Below are positions 1 through 12,370 of a DNA stretch of 64,000 bases, one piece after another. This stretch comes from Cryptomeria japonica. Taxonomy: Eukaryota; Streptophyta; Pinopsida; Cupressales; Cupressaceae. Below the pieces are notes generated by a model, which saw only the letters and a program-made list of their open reading frames with translations, made no database searches and was not told where the DNA came from. Position numbers and translations under genes: made by a program. Position 1 is the first letter of the stretch. Every line of letters starts with the position of its first letter. The stretch covers positions 310,573,235 to 310,637,234 of the forward strand of contig NC_081405.1 of assembly GCF_030272615.1 (NCBI RefSeq), written 5' to 3'.

Positions 1-1013
1 TCATCTAAACCATGAGCCCCTAATCTCAACAACATCACCAAGATCCTAACCAAAGGAAATTAAAATAAATCTTGAGCACACAGTTAATTTCTAAAATCAT
101 CATTGTCACATGGAAAATTAATCAACCAATATTAATTAAACATTTATTTAATTAATTGATCATTCCAAGTAAATCATTTTAAAACAATTATCCTATTTAT
201 TTTAATAAAATATCTTTTGTATATTTAATTAAATAAATCAATTTGCCATTAAATCATCAAAAAATGAATTAATTGTCAAAAAATAATTAAAATTTGAGAA
301 AAGAAATCAGTTTGAGATAATCTTGAAAAATAAATTAAAAATTGATAAATAATCTCAAAGAAAGCAATTAAAATAATTAAATATTTAAATAGAATGAAAT
401 AGAGAATAAATCACTTTTTTTCTGATTTTATCTTAATTTTAGATCAATTTCCTTTAAAACTAAGAAAAGTAGCCAATCACATCAATTCACTTGGATTGTG
501 CTTCCTCTTGGAAAATCTTGACCGCTCATCATCATTTGATCTCAGCTGTTGGTTTCTTTCTAAATTTTTGATAAATTCAGGCTCTCATCTCCTAATCAAG
601 GATCCTGGATAATATATTGTTATTATGTTGTTTTTGCTCTAGGTTCATTGAGAATTTGCATTGAGATATTGCATATTAGTTATTTCATATTGTTTAAATC
701 ATTTAGCTTAAATATTCATATATTTCTTAAATAATGTTAGAATAACCTTGCATATCTATCTTAAATCTTGCATCCATTTATCTCATACTCATACTCATAT
801 AGATTTAAAAATCCTTCATTTAGGTGTTGTCTAGTCACTGGATAGCTTAGCAATCTGAGGGCAATCTAAACTCGCATCTACTAGAAGGCAATGGGTCACT
901 TTGTAATGGTTTATTATTCATTGATTATTGATTTACTAACCATGCATCTAAGGACTTAATTGAGGTGTTGTGTATTCCAGATATAGATACAGGTCCACTT
1001 TTCATACACCACA
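1..1013 (+). repeat. 5' LTR, first ~19 nt missing
   Basis: Window base 1 matches base 11357 of the 3' LTR, and similarity runs to the CACA end at 1013. The two copies differ by scattered substitutions and small indels. The 3' copy has TATAAATT at 11927-11934; the 5' copy reads GATAAATT in that place (570-577), so its promoter may be weakened. Confidence 0.9.
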
Positions 1014-1017
1014 TTTT

Positions 1018-1036
1018 TGGTGCCCACCGTGGGGCA
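1018..1036 (+). promoter_or_regulatory. Primer-binding site of the LTR element
   Basis: TGGTGCCCACCGTGGGG starts 4 nt after the LTR end. The leading TGG and the position are as expected for a tRNA 3'-end complement. I do not assign the tRNA. Confidence 0.6.
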
Positions 1037-3059
1037 GAAGACTACTTTTTTTTTCGGCCTCCAAGATTAACTGTTTATCATTATTTTGTTTAGATTTTTG
1101 AATTTTTGGATTTTTTCCGTACATTTTTTGCATAGTATCGTACAACATCTCCTATATGCTTGAACGACAAACTACAATTATCATACGATCCTATACGAAT
1201 TATCGTACGATTCGGTACGAATTGTCATACGATTCTGTATTTCGTTGGGTTAAAAAAAAACAACTTTCATTCTTTAGGTTTTCTGTTCAATTTTGATTAC
1301 ACTGATGCTGACCCTGGTTGGTTATCTATTTATCTAAAGAATTTTTATAGCCTAACCGGTTTCTTGTAGAACGCTTGTCAAAGAATTTATCAATCACACA
1401 TACGCTTGTCAAAGAATAAAAACAAGATGACTACTGATGCGTTGTTTTTGCAGGCTGCCTAAAGAAAATCAAGCAAATATTGTGTATTCATTAAATTCAA
1501 TTTTTTTAGGCACCTAAATTGCTATCTGGTTAAAGAACAAATCTATATTTTGTGTTTTAAGAAAATTCTGAGAGGTAGGAGAGTATGCTCTTGTCTGTAT
1601 AGACAATCAGAAATCCAGACCCTTGAGGCGTTTTCTTTAAGTTTGAGATTTGTAAATCTTTAGCGGGCCTGCCCTCCCGAGGAGCTAATAACTCTATAGC
1701 CATTAGGCTGGTGAGAGGGGAACGACCCAAGTGGGAATGGATAAACGCCAAGTACTCCAACCCACTATAAAACAAATGTGATTTGATGAAAATCAAGTCA
1801 ATGACAGTGCTCGATAATAGCTCTCCTCTGTACCTTTCGGTATATTAAACCTGGGTTTTCAAGGTTGAGAGACCTCTTAATTGAGTTTATACCTTGACGC
1901 GCCAAATGGACCCCTTACTAGTTCCAATTCAAATTAGAAGCTACCTGGTCACCTCCAAAAGGGGGATAATCTTTGTGCAAGAGAGATAGTAACTCTCTCA
2001 AGATACTTGTCATTTTGTGCCCCCATTAGCAGTTGGATTTGACTAATACGACATTGAGAATCCATTGCCTGAGACTCAGTGGCCATATTCTGATTAGCTA
2101 TTGGGTGTGTACTTGAGTCTACAAGCAAAATTTTTCTTCTCTCAGTAATTTCCATAGGGTTTGCATATTGTGATTGGATTTATTATTTGTATTATGTTTT
2201 TTCTGTGTTTTCATCCCTAAAACTAAAACCGGAATACCAAAACTGGAGAAAAAAACAAACAACTCAGTGATAAATTCTATCAGTGTCAAAAAACCTAGTC
2301 CCTATCGGTCATTGAAAATCAGTCCTATATCAAAAATTGGTCCTCGTCAGTCATAAAAACTCTATCTATCAGAATTTCATCTTTGTCCAGTCCTCTGTCG
2401 TACGAGCCTACTGAAATATCATAATGTTACATACCTACTATCGTACGAGCTTTCATTAATCCTCATAGTTTGTCGTCTGGCTTTACAAACTCTATCATAT
2501 GAGTCTCAGAAATAATTGTGTGTCCTTTTAAACTTTTTCATACAAAAATATGTAACATTCAACATATTATCATCTGGAGTCTGCCCAACTGTCATATGAA
2601 ATCAGGCAGCCACTCATACAAAATACTGTCTTTATCATCTATAAACAACTAAACTGTCATCTGGGTCTGCAAAATCTATCGTACGAAGTCATGTTCTTGT
2701 CAATCAAAATAGTCAAACCTGCTCAAATCAATCTACAACAAGCATTAACCTAGACATCATAATTCTGAGCATAAACAATCTTGATAGTGTACCATTGCCA
2801 TTGAGTTGCATGATTTTGTCAGTTACCTCTTAGTTAGCTCAATCAACCTAATCCAATCAACCAATCTATTGTCCAAACTTCACTCTCGAGTATCACTTAG
2901 GCTACTTAGCCTCGACTCAAAATCGGAGTCAGTGTATCTCACCCGCATAAGTTTGAACATCAACCTCTAGCCTCAGCGAACAACTAGCTTTGATCTCACC
3001 TTGACATCTATAACACCTCTCGCTATCAATTATAAACGGCTACCTTAGCTCCAATTCCC
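1037..3059 (+). other. Long untranslated leader of the LTR element
   Basis: There is no convincing gene here. The leader has a short GC-richer block at about 1660-1760. It also has two clusters of an 8-bp palindromic motif, TCGTACGA or degenerate forms: 1136-1230, and 2398-2690 with roughly eight copies spaced 25-60 bp. Confidence 0.6.
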
Positions 3060-3764
3060 ATGGATACCTTGGCTCAAATGACTCAAGATATCAAGAAAGA
3101 AATATATGACATGAAAATCTAGCAAAATAAATGAACAACTCCATTTGAGAAACAAATGCATGATATCAAGAGTGAGAAACTTCGAGAAATGCTAAAATGA
3201 TTATTTGATTTGACAATCGAAAACCAACAAATAATTGACAATCAAAATCCAAATCTCAAACAAGCTCACAAGACACCTTCACCAAGACATAAAGACATTT
3301 CCTCCAAATATCCTCTAGATAGACAATTTACACCTTTGGGGCAATCTACTGAGTCAAATTTGGAAGAGCTTCTTAAGCATAATCTTATCATATTGCCTAA
3401 AAAGACCACATGGGGATGTGAATTTGTGAGTAAGTATTGTGCATATCATAGACAAAATGAACATAAGACTTCGAAATGCATGGAATTAAAACATAAGATT
3501 CAAGATCTCATTGATAATGGTGTCATTAAAATTGAAGATCCTAATGACTCTCCTAAAGAAAAATAAGGAACTACTTCTAAGCATAATCAAAATCATGAAC
3601 CTATGTCTAGAAAGGCTCCATATGTGGCCTCCATCCCTTCCATGATGTCTTCATCTCCTTCAAACAATAAAACTTCTCATGTTTACCTTCAAGGGCTATC
3701 TCCTATGGAAATCCAAGTTAATGCCAATATTTATACAAGTCCATCTAAAGGTTTAAAATCCTAG
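3060..3764 (+). pseudogene. gag remnant of the LTR element
   Basis: One frame runs from ATG 3060 to TAG 3762 but is broken by stops at 3120, 3132, 3198 and 3564. The middle part (3210-3563) has a C-x2-H-x5-H-x4-C motif (CAYHRQNEHKTSKC, about 3439-3480) followed by a LKHKIQDLIDNG segment. This pairing is typical of the C-terminal part of Tat/Ogre Gag proteins. Gag would package element RNA in cytoplasmic particles, but four stops make this copy non-functional. The N-terminal part is short, with a charged helix-like stretch, so much of the usual Gag is missing. The frame is followed closely by the ORF at 3778. Confidence 0.65.
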
Positions 3765-3777
3765 ATCCTATGCCATC

Positions 3778-5280
3778 ATGCACTCCAATTCCAAATGTAC
3801 CCACTCCAGAGAGTCCGACTCAAATGCTTCCCTAGCATGCCAAAACATGAACACCTTCCAAGAATCCTCCATGTATATCAACAATATTACCCCTTCCTTA
3901 GAAGTGAATCCATGTCAAGAGGATAATCTAAAAACTGAAGAAACAAGTCCTATCATAAATCAAGATCAAGACACCAAAACTCCTCAATCCCATCTAATGA
4001 TTGAAAAATATCCCACCTCCCTAGAATCCCATGATGATCCCTTTATACCTTTCCATTTCTTCCAAGATGAATTCCTTCAATCTCAAGAGCAAAGCATCCT
4101 TCCAAATCTCATTCCTAATCCACTTCCTAAGCAAGATCATTATGCCTCTTCCACCTTTTCAAATGGTCCTATTCAAAATGAAGAGTCAAACACCCTTCCT
4201 ACTCTATCCAATGGTCCTCTTCCATGTCACGATCAAAGTATCCCTTCATCTCCTTGTCATAATTCTCTATATTCACCTCATGGATCCATCATGCCTACAA
4301 ATCCCTCTCATGATCCTATCATTCCCTACATTCAACCTCCATCTCATAATGGACTCACGCCTTCTTTCCAAAGCAAAGTGTACCCTACAAGTCAAAATAT
4401 TTATAAAGGCAAAGGGGAAAATCTCCACAAGCAAGAACCCCTCCATATTAAAGAAAATGTTAAAGGTCATGCCCTTAGGGACATTTCTCAAGATGTTGGT
4501 ATCTCTCATAAATCCTACATTTCTCCAGTTAAATCCAAATATACACTTTCCCCATCAACGCTTCCATCCATTCTAGGTCCCTATATCCCTCCATCCCTTA
4601 TGCAGGATCAACAAAGGCACACGTCTTTGAGTACCTTCCATCCATCTAAAAGACCTCCATATCATTCCTATCTATCCATGCATCTCCCTCCAAGAAATTT
4701 GGATGCCAAGCATAAAAGTCATAAGTCAAGTAATCCACATGTATTCAAGGATCAACATGTCCCATCTAATCGACATGTCAAAACAAAGAAAAATATGATC
4801 CAAAAAGAAAAAAAATACAAAATGCCACAAAGGCCCACAAAGAAAGAAGAAAAGTCAAAAGTTATATGGGTTCCTAAGGCACTTGTACAAGCAATGCACT
4901 CTAAGGAACTACAAAAGCATAAAAAATCAAAAACCATGTGGATCCCTAAGTGGCTGCCTGAAGCACAATAGTCTAAAGAAAAATCAAAATTGGCATCCAA
5001 AATTGTTGTTCCTCCATCCAAACCTTCTAAATCTATTCCTCCATCACCTCCTTCATCCATTTTGGGTTCTTATGCCCCAAAATCTATAACCTTTCCTCCA
5101 TCCAAATTTCAAAATTTGAGATTCACTTCTCTTCCATATGTCCACCATCCCTCAAGGTGTGTGCCAATATTGATCTTTCCAACATTTCCATCTAGCCATA
5201 CACAATTCTTCCAACATCCCATCCATTATCCAACACCTCTTTTCCACCCTTCCATCCCTCTTATGCAATCCTTTGCATAA
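3778..5280 (+). pseudogene. Low-complexity extra ORF in the LTR element, one internal stop
   Basis: A 500-codon frame starts at ATG 3778, has a single TAG at 4969-4971, and ends with TAA at 5278. The product is rich in Pro, Ser, His, Asn, Gln and Ile, with recurring PLP/PSH/GPL-type segments. A basic Lys-rich stretch lies at about residues 330-397, and a Pro/Phe/His tail follows the stop. I see no protease, polymerase or zinc motif, and I do not recognise a family. It occupies the place where pro-pol would start in an autonomous element. Its length despite the decay of the neighbouring gag suggests past selection or an AT-rich region with few stops by chance. It may be a fast-evolving Gag extension. 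Confidence 0.45.
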
Positions 5281-7690
5281 GTCCTTGCCTTAGTTTCATT
5301 TCATTACCCTTCCAACATCTTTGAGCATACCTTCATAGCCATGGTTTATTGCAACTCATATTCCAAGGGTACCATCTAAAGAAGTGAGACATTGGGATCC
5401 TTCTTCCATCCCCTAGCATGCCTCCATTATCTTCCAAAAAGAAGAAAAAAAAATGATGAAAAAGAGAAAAAATATGAAACAAAAAAAAGTAAAGAGAAAT
5501 AATTTCATCCACAAGTGAAAACCACTTCTTGTGGCGCCTTGGGCAAGTACCATGATGAAAACCTAGAAAATAGTCATCATGTGTAATGCATTATCCTTTT
5601 GCACTTTACATTGGGGGAAAGTTTCATCCATGTACATCCATCTATTATCCTTCATCCTCGATTATCCCTCATTCGCTTTATCTACATTCATATCCCTTTT
5701 CCACCTTTGATCTTGACAAGGTTAAGGATCCTTGTAGGCTTCATGTGTCCTATCTATTACACTTGATCCAGACCCTTTAGCTCCTATCCATTTATTGATT
5801 ACATCCTTCATTACCACCTTTGATCTTGATTATCCTATTTGTCCCCTATCCAGATCTATTCCTTGATCTTGATCAATACTATGGACAAAATGCAAAAACA
5901 TGCTTTCCACAAACCTCTTGACATGGCCACTTCTTTGGACCATATGGCTTCGTTGCACTATATCCTTGCTTTACATTGCTAAAATCCTTGATGTGCATTG
6001 CTATATCTGGTCCCTATGCTGGATTAACATTGTGAGATAGTCCTTGAAAGCATCCACCATCATTCGCTTATCCATTCATGTACTCAAAATCCCTTTTGAC
6101 TTGCTAGACACTAGGGGCAAACATTAAAAAATCATAAAAAACATAAAAATTCTAGAAGAAATCCTAAAACTCAGAAAAAGTCTTGAAGAAATCATAAAAA
6201 TCAGAAAAAGTCCAAAAAAAAAAAGGGATTTTTGCCAAGAAGGTGAAAACCTGGTAAACAGGTACCTCTTGTACTCAAGCGCTCTATCTATCAAAGCAAC
6301 GTTAGCATTTCCCGTTTTCATTCCTGCTTGCCTGCATCTTTGATTTCACTTGTGCATATCTTTTAGTCACTTTAATGACATCCTGGTTCTTTTGGAACCC
6401 TCATGGATTGAAACTGATCAATATCCTAGTCTTAGGGTAATCGACTGAGCAATTTACATGTCCTAAGGAGTATCAACCAAGTCATCATTCTGTCAGTGAT
6501 ACCCGGTCGTCCACTCTACGTCAGTCACCTGTCTCCTAACTACTGGAGAGTTTTATCACTGAGTACACAAGAAAAACAACATTACTGAAAACAATCACTA
6601 AAAAATTTGAGATATGCATGAAATATTTCTTTGTGTGTTGTCTTTTATATTGTTTTCGATTATTATTCCCTCTGAGTAACTCGAGGACGTCTATCTTGAC
6701 TAAGAGGAGCAAGGATTGGGGGCATAATATTTTCTTTATTTTCTATTTGTAGGAATGATTCTGATGATCTAGAAACACCTAATCAACTAGGTGTTTGTGA
6801 TAAGTGCCTTCACATCAAGGTCAAATTGCCACACTACCTCGACTTCGCTTAGTTGTATGTTATAGGGAGGTTAGCATCATTTCTTTGTTTGTTTTGAGGG
6901 AATTTCTTTATTGTGCAATCTGGGTCCATGTGTAATATGTCCAAGGATATGAACAAACAAAGGGTCATTGCAGACAAGATAATTAATATTGCACATGAAA
7001 AGAAAGGAACTCTAATCTCCCTGTTATGTTTGTAAACGCTCAGTGATGAAACTTAATCATTTCAAATCCAGTGACTAGGTTTAGGTTGCATTTCATTTTG
7101 CATCTCATCTTACATTTCATGTTGTATTTTGTGAATTTAAAGTGATTTTGGTATGGTAACAATGATCTCTTTACCTTCTGAATGAGAGTTGGAAACATCA
7201 TTATTTCTTAGCCGAGTGGTCTCTTTTTCATCATTTCTCCAATCGAGTACTTGTGTATTGAGATGTTAGCTACATACATATGCATTTTATATAGATTCGT
7301 ACATTTGATTATCATTCATTTGCATTCATCTTACTGCATAGGAAAATGAAAAATTTGCATTCCTCATTACTCATTTTCATCCATTTTATTTGCATATGAA
7401 AAGAAACAAAAACAAACATCCATATTCATTTGCATTACATACATCCATACTGAACAAATATGCATACATATAGAATAAAACATATAGAAAAACATCTCAT
7501 AAATTGATAGACACAAGTATAATGAAGTCAAATCAAGATCTTGTATATATAATCATCAAGTATCAGGGTACAAAATAATTTCAATTGACATATACAAACT
7601 CCCATCAGAGGAAGAATCATAAAGGCTACAAAAAAATGGGTGTGTCTACAAAAAAATCTAAGAGATACAAAAATAAAATCTATTTCTTTG
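5281..7690 (+). other. Gene-less interior of the LTR element
   Basis: Nothing convincing is coded here. The stretch has short A-rich segments (5440-5510, 6120-6230) and a repeated AAATCATAAAAATCAGAAAAAGTC-like phrase near 6125-6215, broken by substitutions. It holds no reverse transcriptase or integrase motif in any frame. Confidence 0.5.
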
Positions 7691-9596
7691 CCTCTCCCTC
7701 ATCGCCAAGTGGTGGAGGAGGTGGAGCCTACTGACCCAGATCCTGCCTAGGTGCCCAATCTCCCTCTGATCAAGCAAAATACTAAGAATACGATACAACC
7801 TGCTGTGCTACTAGAACTGCTACGCTATAAGCCACAACATAATAGGCCACCCGACTCATCTGATGAAGAACCTCTTGCTGAAAAGCGCCTTGCTCTGCCC
7901 TCATCTCTACCACCTGACGATCATGGTCTGCTCTGAGCTCCACTAGCTAACGATCACGCTCTATTCTGAGCTCAGCTAATTGACGATCTCTCTACTCTAA
8001 GCTCTACTAGTTGTCTGTCTCACTCCGCCACCTGAGTCTGCACCACCATCATTTGTGATTGTAAACCCGCTAAGCATGCTCTCATCGACTGCACTGTGTC
8101 GGCCCCCTGATCCCTCGTAGGATCTCTATCTCCATCTCTGCCTCCATTGCCTCCTCCATCTCTACCTCCAGCTCCCTCCTTCTTCTCTCTCCTCTATTTG
8201 ACCTGTCTAGGAGATACTCTCTCCTCCTCTCCTCCACCCTCTAGAACCCTCGCTCCGCTAAGTCTCACCCCAAAAGTCCCTAGGGATCCACCCTCTCCTC
8301 TCTGTTGCTACCTACCACCAGTTGGTACCCTGCTTCTGCTAGCACCAGGATCGCCACCTGTCCGCCTCGGAGCCTCGACTCTCGGTGCCTTCTTCTATCC
8401 CTATCCCTATCCCTATGCCTACACGAGAGCATCATCCTCAACCTCTTCTATTAGAGGTGCCTGCTCTATTGGATCTGTAAACTTAGGGAACGGATGCTAC
8501 TAGAACCAATCCTTGTACTGGGGCAATACCCACGCATTTGTAATATCAACCATGTAATCCCATCTCAGCTGTTGTAACCCAATCAGCTCCTACATGCCTA
8601 GGGAATATGATAGCCTCAGTGCCCATCCCTGCCTCTCCTCATCTGCATAATGCACATATGCAATAAACTCCTGTGAGATTCCCTGAGGTCTACCATACTA
8701 CATCATCACTTGAGTAACAACATACCTCTCGACCAGTGTTTGTGATCTTCCTATGAGAGGCCACGTCATGAATAGGTCCCTACGCACAGCTTTCCAATCA
8801 TCCCAAGGCTCCAAAACCCTCTACGGTCTCCATATCAAGTTATCAAGTCATCCAGCTATCGCCTCCAATAATCTATCTTGCCCAGATGGGGCTGTGTAAT
8901 ATATCTAGAATATCGATAAATAATAGGTTGTTGTGGATCTCTGGTGTCATCCACAATCGATCTGCATACCGAGAGGTGCTCCCAAGCCCATATCTATAAA
9001 ATCCAAACTCCTGAAGCCATACTCTTCCCATCCCTATATACAATCTCATGCATCTTGCGATACATGTGTGCCAATATACATTAACCCCATCCTAACCTCT
9101 GGGGGTTCTCCACAAATCTCTCCAACATCCCGCCTCATCCACATAAAAACCCCTATTGTCCCCTGTCCAGCATAGGAAAGCAGCTAATGAAACCTACCAA
9201 GACTCAATCTAGTGGAAAGTCCTCACTGTACATGGTCATCATCATGTCCCAACTGATAGAACGTGTCAGAATGTCTACATCCCTAAATACCTGTCTCACA
9301 ACTAGTAGCCCAGGATGTTGTGCTGCATCATTATCTACCTTACCCCCAGCAAAAGGGATACGAAGAATCCTATATACGTCCTTGGGAGTGATCCTCATCT
9401 CCCCAACTGGTAAATGAAATGTGTTATGCTCTGAATGGAGCCTATCAACTAATGCAGTGAGCATATCGTGGTTCACACTAATATCAGGCAACTCGAGAAG
9501 ATGAGTCAATCTGCACAAATCTATATGTGCCCGATCAACATCAGATAACTGATGAACTAATGTCATCGTAGGTGGATATATACATCTGAACAACAC
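7690..9596 (-). pseudogene. Antisense plant mobile domain (PMD) gene remnant
   Basis: Read on the minus strand from 9596, a 130-codon open stretch resembles the PMD family: a LTALVDRLHSEHNTFHLPVG segment, then GEMRITPKDVYRILRIPFAG. After the stop at 9204, the same strand still shows the second PMD block around 8950-9050 (LAHMYRKMHEIVYRDG, then a WAWEHL-like motif). A Glu/Gln/Arg-rich coiled-coil-like tail follows near 7850-8080, all in several frames with stops. PMD proteins occur in plant chromatin regulators (MAIN/MAIL1) and inside transposable elements. Here the gene runs opposite to gag, as in the extra antisense ORFs known from Tat elements. The plus-strand Pro/Ser-rich frame at 8147-8503 is its shadow. 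Confidence 0.7.
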
Positions 9597-10729
9597 ATGG
9601 GGAAATCAAACCTACAAAAATCAAACAAAAGATCATCAAGAAACATTTTAAATTAGCCTATAAGAGAAGAAAAATATCATGCAAATCCAACTACATCAAC
9701 TGCAAAATCAAAATTTTAAGTTTGCACCTTCAAAAATGCTTATTGTTTTTCAAACAACAAAACATCATAGAGGTAGCATCTCGTACAAGTCAAGAATGGC
9801 TCTAGTATGACAAAACCATCTAATATGACACAAGACTAGTCATAGGATGACAAAATAGGCTCTTTTGAAGATTCTCATATGATAGAAGGGTGTATGCAGG
9901 ATGACAAAACTAGTGACTTTAAACGATAAAATAAACTTCATCAGTTTGTCATACGAGACAAGATCCTACCTTGCACGACAAAACGATAATACTTGACTTA
10001 AACATGCCAAAAACATTGAAAAATTCAACAACATAAAATTCAAAATTGAAATGAATAACAGGCTTAAGATCGATCACTTACCACTGGCTCATAGTTCCAT
10101 GGTCGATTATGTCATCTCTGGCACTCAAATCGATGCTCATGTGTGGGAACCACCATTTTTCTTCATAGAAGGCTTTTTGAATTTTCAAACTTGGAGGGTC
10201 AAAATGAATTGAAAATGACACCTTTACCCCATATATAGCCAAAACCCTAATTTTTCAACTTGCTTTGATGGACATGAAAATTGTACCCTTAGCTAATTTG
10301 CTTGTCCTAATTCCATTTTCAGGATAGAAATCAAAATTCGAGATCATTTTTCTAGTAAATTTCATAAACTTTGGACCACTTAGCGCTTTTCATTAAAATA
10401 TCATTCTTTCTTCAAATTGAGCTCAATTTCTCATGAATCAATGCTGAAACTCTATTTATTCTACAAATCAATTTCATGCTCAATTTCTCATCAATCAACG
10501 CCAAATTTTCAAAAATTCCTCTAAATCATTCGTGCTCAAATCAATATCATCGCTAAACAATTTCCTATAATCATGTACCCTTGCTATCTTTCGATTTTTC
10601 TCCTGAGGGGGCATACTCATGACCTCATGACCTCACATCTTCAAAGTCGAGAAATTTTTCAAATCTTTAAAAAAAGTTTTGCAAAAATCTTTTCAACTAA
10701 AGAAAATCAAACAAATTCTTATTGCTAAG
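9597..10729. other. Gene-less 3' interior of the LTR element
   Basis: AT-rich sequence. It would hold the promoter and 5' leader of the antisense PMD gene. Degenerate GTCATACGA / ATGACAAAAC phrases recur at 9805-9990, related to the palindromic motif in the leader. No other feature was seen. Confidence 0.45.
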
Positions 10730-10734
10730 GGGCA

Positions 10735-11285
10735 TCTTAGCTTCATCGCTTCATGTCAAGTTGAGATTTCTCAATCATCTGAATCAAATCAATCTCTAGG
10801 GGTGTATCAGTTTCATCACTTCAAATCAAGCTGATATTCATCTTCATCTAAATTAGTCTCTTAACGTTAATCAATTTTATCACTTTTCCGTCAAGCTGAT
10901 TATTCGTTTAAACTCAATCAAGGGTTTAAAGAGTATCTTTGATCACACGATCAATCTAAGCAGGTGTTTAGTTTCATCGCATCAAATCAAGCTGGACAGT
11001 TTATCTTCTCTCATCGTGTCTTGATCCATCAAGTTCAAGATCCATTTTATCTTCGCTCACTGTGTCTAGTTCAATCAAGTTCTAGATCAGTAAGATATGC
11101 TTCTTGATCAATCAAGTTCAATTTTGGTATCTTTCCTCTTCATTGGTCCTAGTTCAATCAATTTTAGAATCGATATCGCTTTAATTAACTCTTCTCAGTT
11201 TCATCACTTCAAAACAAACTGAATACCTCACTCTTCATTTGGTTCGTGATCAATCAAGTTCAGAACTGGTATCTCCTAGACATCA
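10735..11285 (+). repeat. Degenerate tandem repeats before the 3' LTR
   Basis: Two short families alternate. One is like AGTTTCATCACTTCAAATCA followed by AGCTGA, seen near 10739, 10808, 10873, 10970 and 11196. The other is like TTGATCAATCAAGTTCA, seen near 11022, 11065, 11103, 11149 and 11247. Hypervariable tandem repeats in the 3' untranslated region are known in the Tat lineage and can seed satellites. Confidence 0.65.
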
Positions 11286-11324
11286 AATTTTCTTTGAACC
11301 AACGCACTGCTCGCACATTAATTC

Positions 11325-11337
11325 AAAGAGGGGCAAG
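11325..11337 (+). promoter_or_regulatory. Polypurine tract of the LTR element
   Basis: AAAGAGGGGCAAG lies directly before the TG that starts the 3' LTR, the usual place for plus-strand priming. Confidence 0.7.
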
Positions 11338-12370
11338 TGTAATACCCTAGAAGTGGTCATCTAAACCATGAGCCCCTAATCTTGACAACATCACCAAGAT
11401 CCTAACCAAAGGCAATTAAAATAAATCTTGAGCACACAGTTAATTTCTAAAATCATCAATGTCACATGGCAAATTAATCAACCAATATTAATTAAATATT
11501 TATTTAATTAATTGATCATTCCAAGTAAATCATTTTAAAAAAATGATCCTATTTATTTTAATTATATATCTTTTGCGTATTTGATTAAATAAATCAATTT
11601 GCCATTAAATCATCAAAAAAGAAATTAATTGACAAAAAAGAATTAAAAATTGAGAAAAGAAATCAATTTGAGATAATCTTGAAAAACAAATTAAAAATTG
11701 ATAAATAATCTCAAAGAAATCAATTAAAACAATTAAATATTAAAATTGAATGAAATAGAGAATAAATCAATTTTTTTTCTGATTTTATCTTAATTTTAGT
11801 TCAATTTCCTTTAAAACTAAGAAAAGCAGCCAATCACATCAATTCACCTGGATTGTGCTTCCTCTTGGAAAATCTTGACCGCTCATCATCATTTGATCTC
11901 AGTTGTTGGTTTCTTTCTGAATTTTCTATAAATTCAAGCTCTCATCTCCTAATCAAGGATGATGGAGAATATATTGTTATTATGTTGGTTTTGCTCTAGG
12001 TTCATTGAGACTTTGTATTGAGATATTGCATATTAGTTATTTCACATTGTTTAAATCATTTAGCATAAATATTCATATATTCTTTAAATCATGTTAGATT
12101 AACCTTTCATATCTATCTTAAATCTTGCATCCATTTAGCTCATATTCATGCTCATATAGATTTAAAAATCCTTCATTTAGGTGTTGTCTAGTCACTGGAT
12201 AGCTTAGCAATCTGAGGGGAATATAAACTCGCATCTACTAGAAGGCAATGGGTCTCTTTGTAATGGTTTATTATTAATTGATTATTGATTTACTAACCAT
12301 GCATCTAAGGACTTAATTGAAGTGTTGTGTATTCCAAATACAGATACAGGTCCACTTTTCACACACCACA
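11338..12370 (+). repeat. 3' LTR
   Basis: Starts TGTAATACCC and ends CACCACA; 1033 bp. It matches 1-1013 throughout. A TATA-like TATAAATT lies at 11927-11934. The sequence after 12370 is LINE coding sequence, so the right boundary is sharp. The predicted target duplication is TCCTG (12371-12375). Confidence 0.9.

Larger units (their letters stand above)
1..12370 (+). mobile_element. Non-autonomous Tat/Ogre-like LTR retrotransposon
   Basis: Two long direct repeats, 1-1013 and 11338-12370, bound a 10.3-kb interior. A primer-binding-like site follows the first, and a purine tract (11325-11337) precedes the second. The interior has a gag remnant with a Tat-like C-terminal motif, a low-complexity ORF and an antisense plant-mobile-domain gene. 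I see no protease, reverse transcriptase, RNase H or integrase, so the element would depend on a relative. Extra antisense ORFs and tandem repeats near the 3' LTR are known features of the Tat lineage. The right end cuts a LINE reading frame at 12370/12371, so the element inserted into that LINE. The left target duplication lies outside the window. Confidence 0.85.

Noticed and set aside
4273-5060. Antisense frames opposite the low-complexity ORF
   Set aside because: Short, without domains, mirrored composition of the sense frame.
8147-8503. 118-codon Pro/Ser-rich plus-strand frame
   Set aside because: Shadow of the antisense PMD gene tail.
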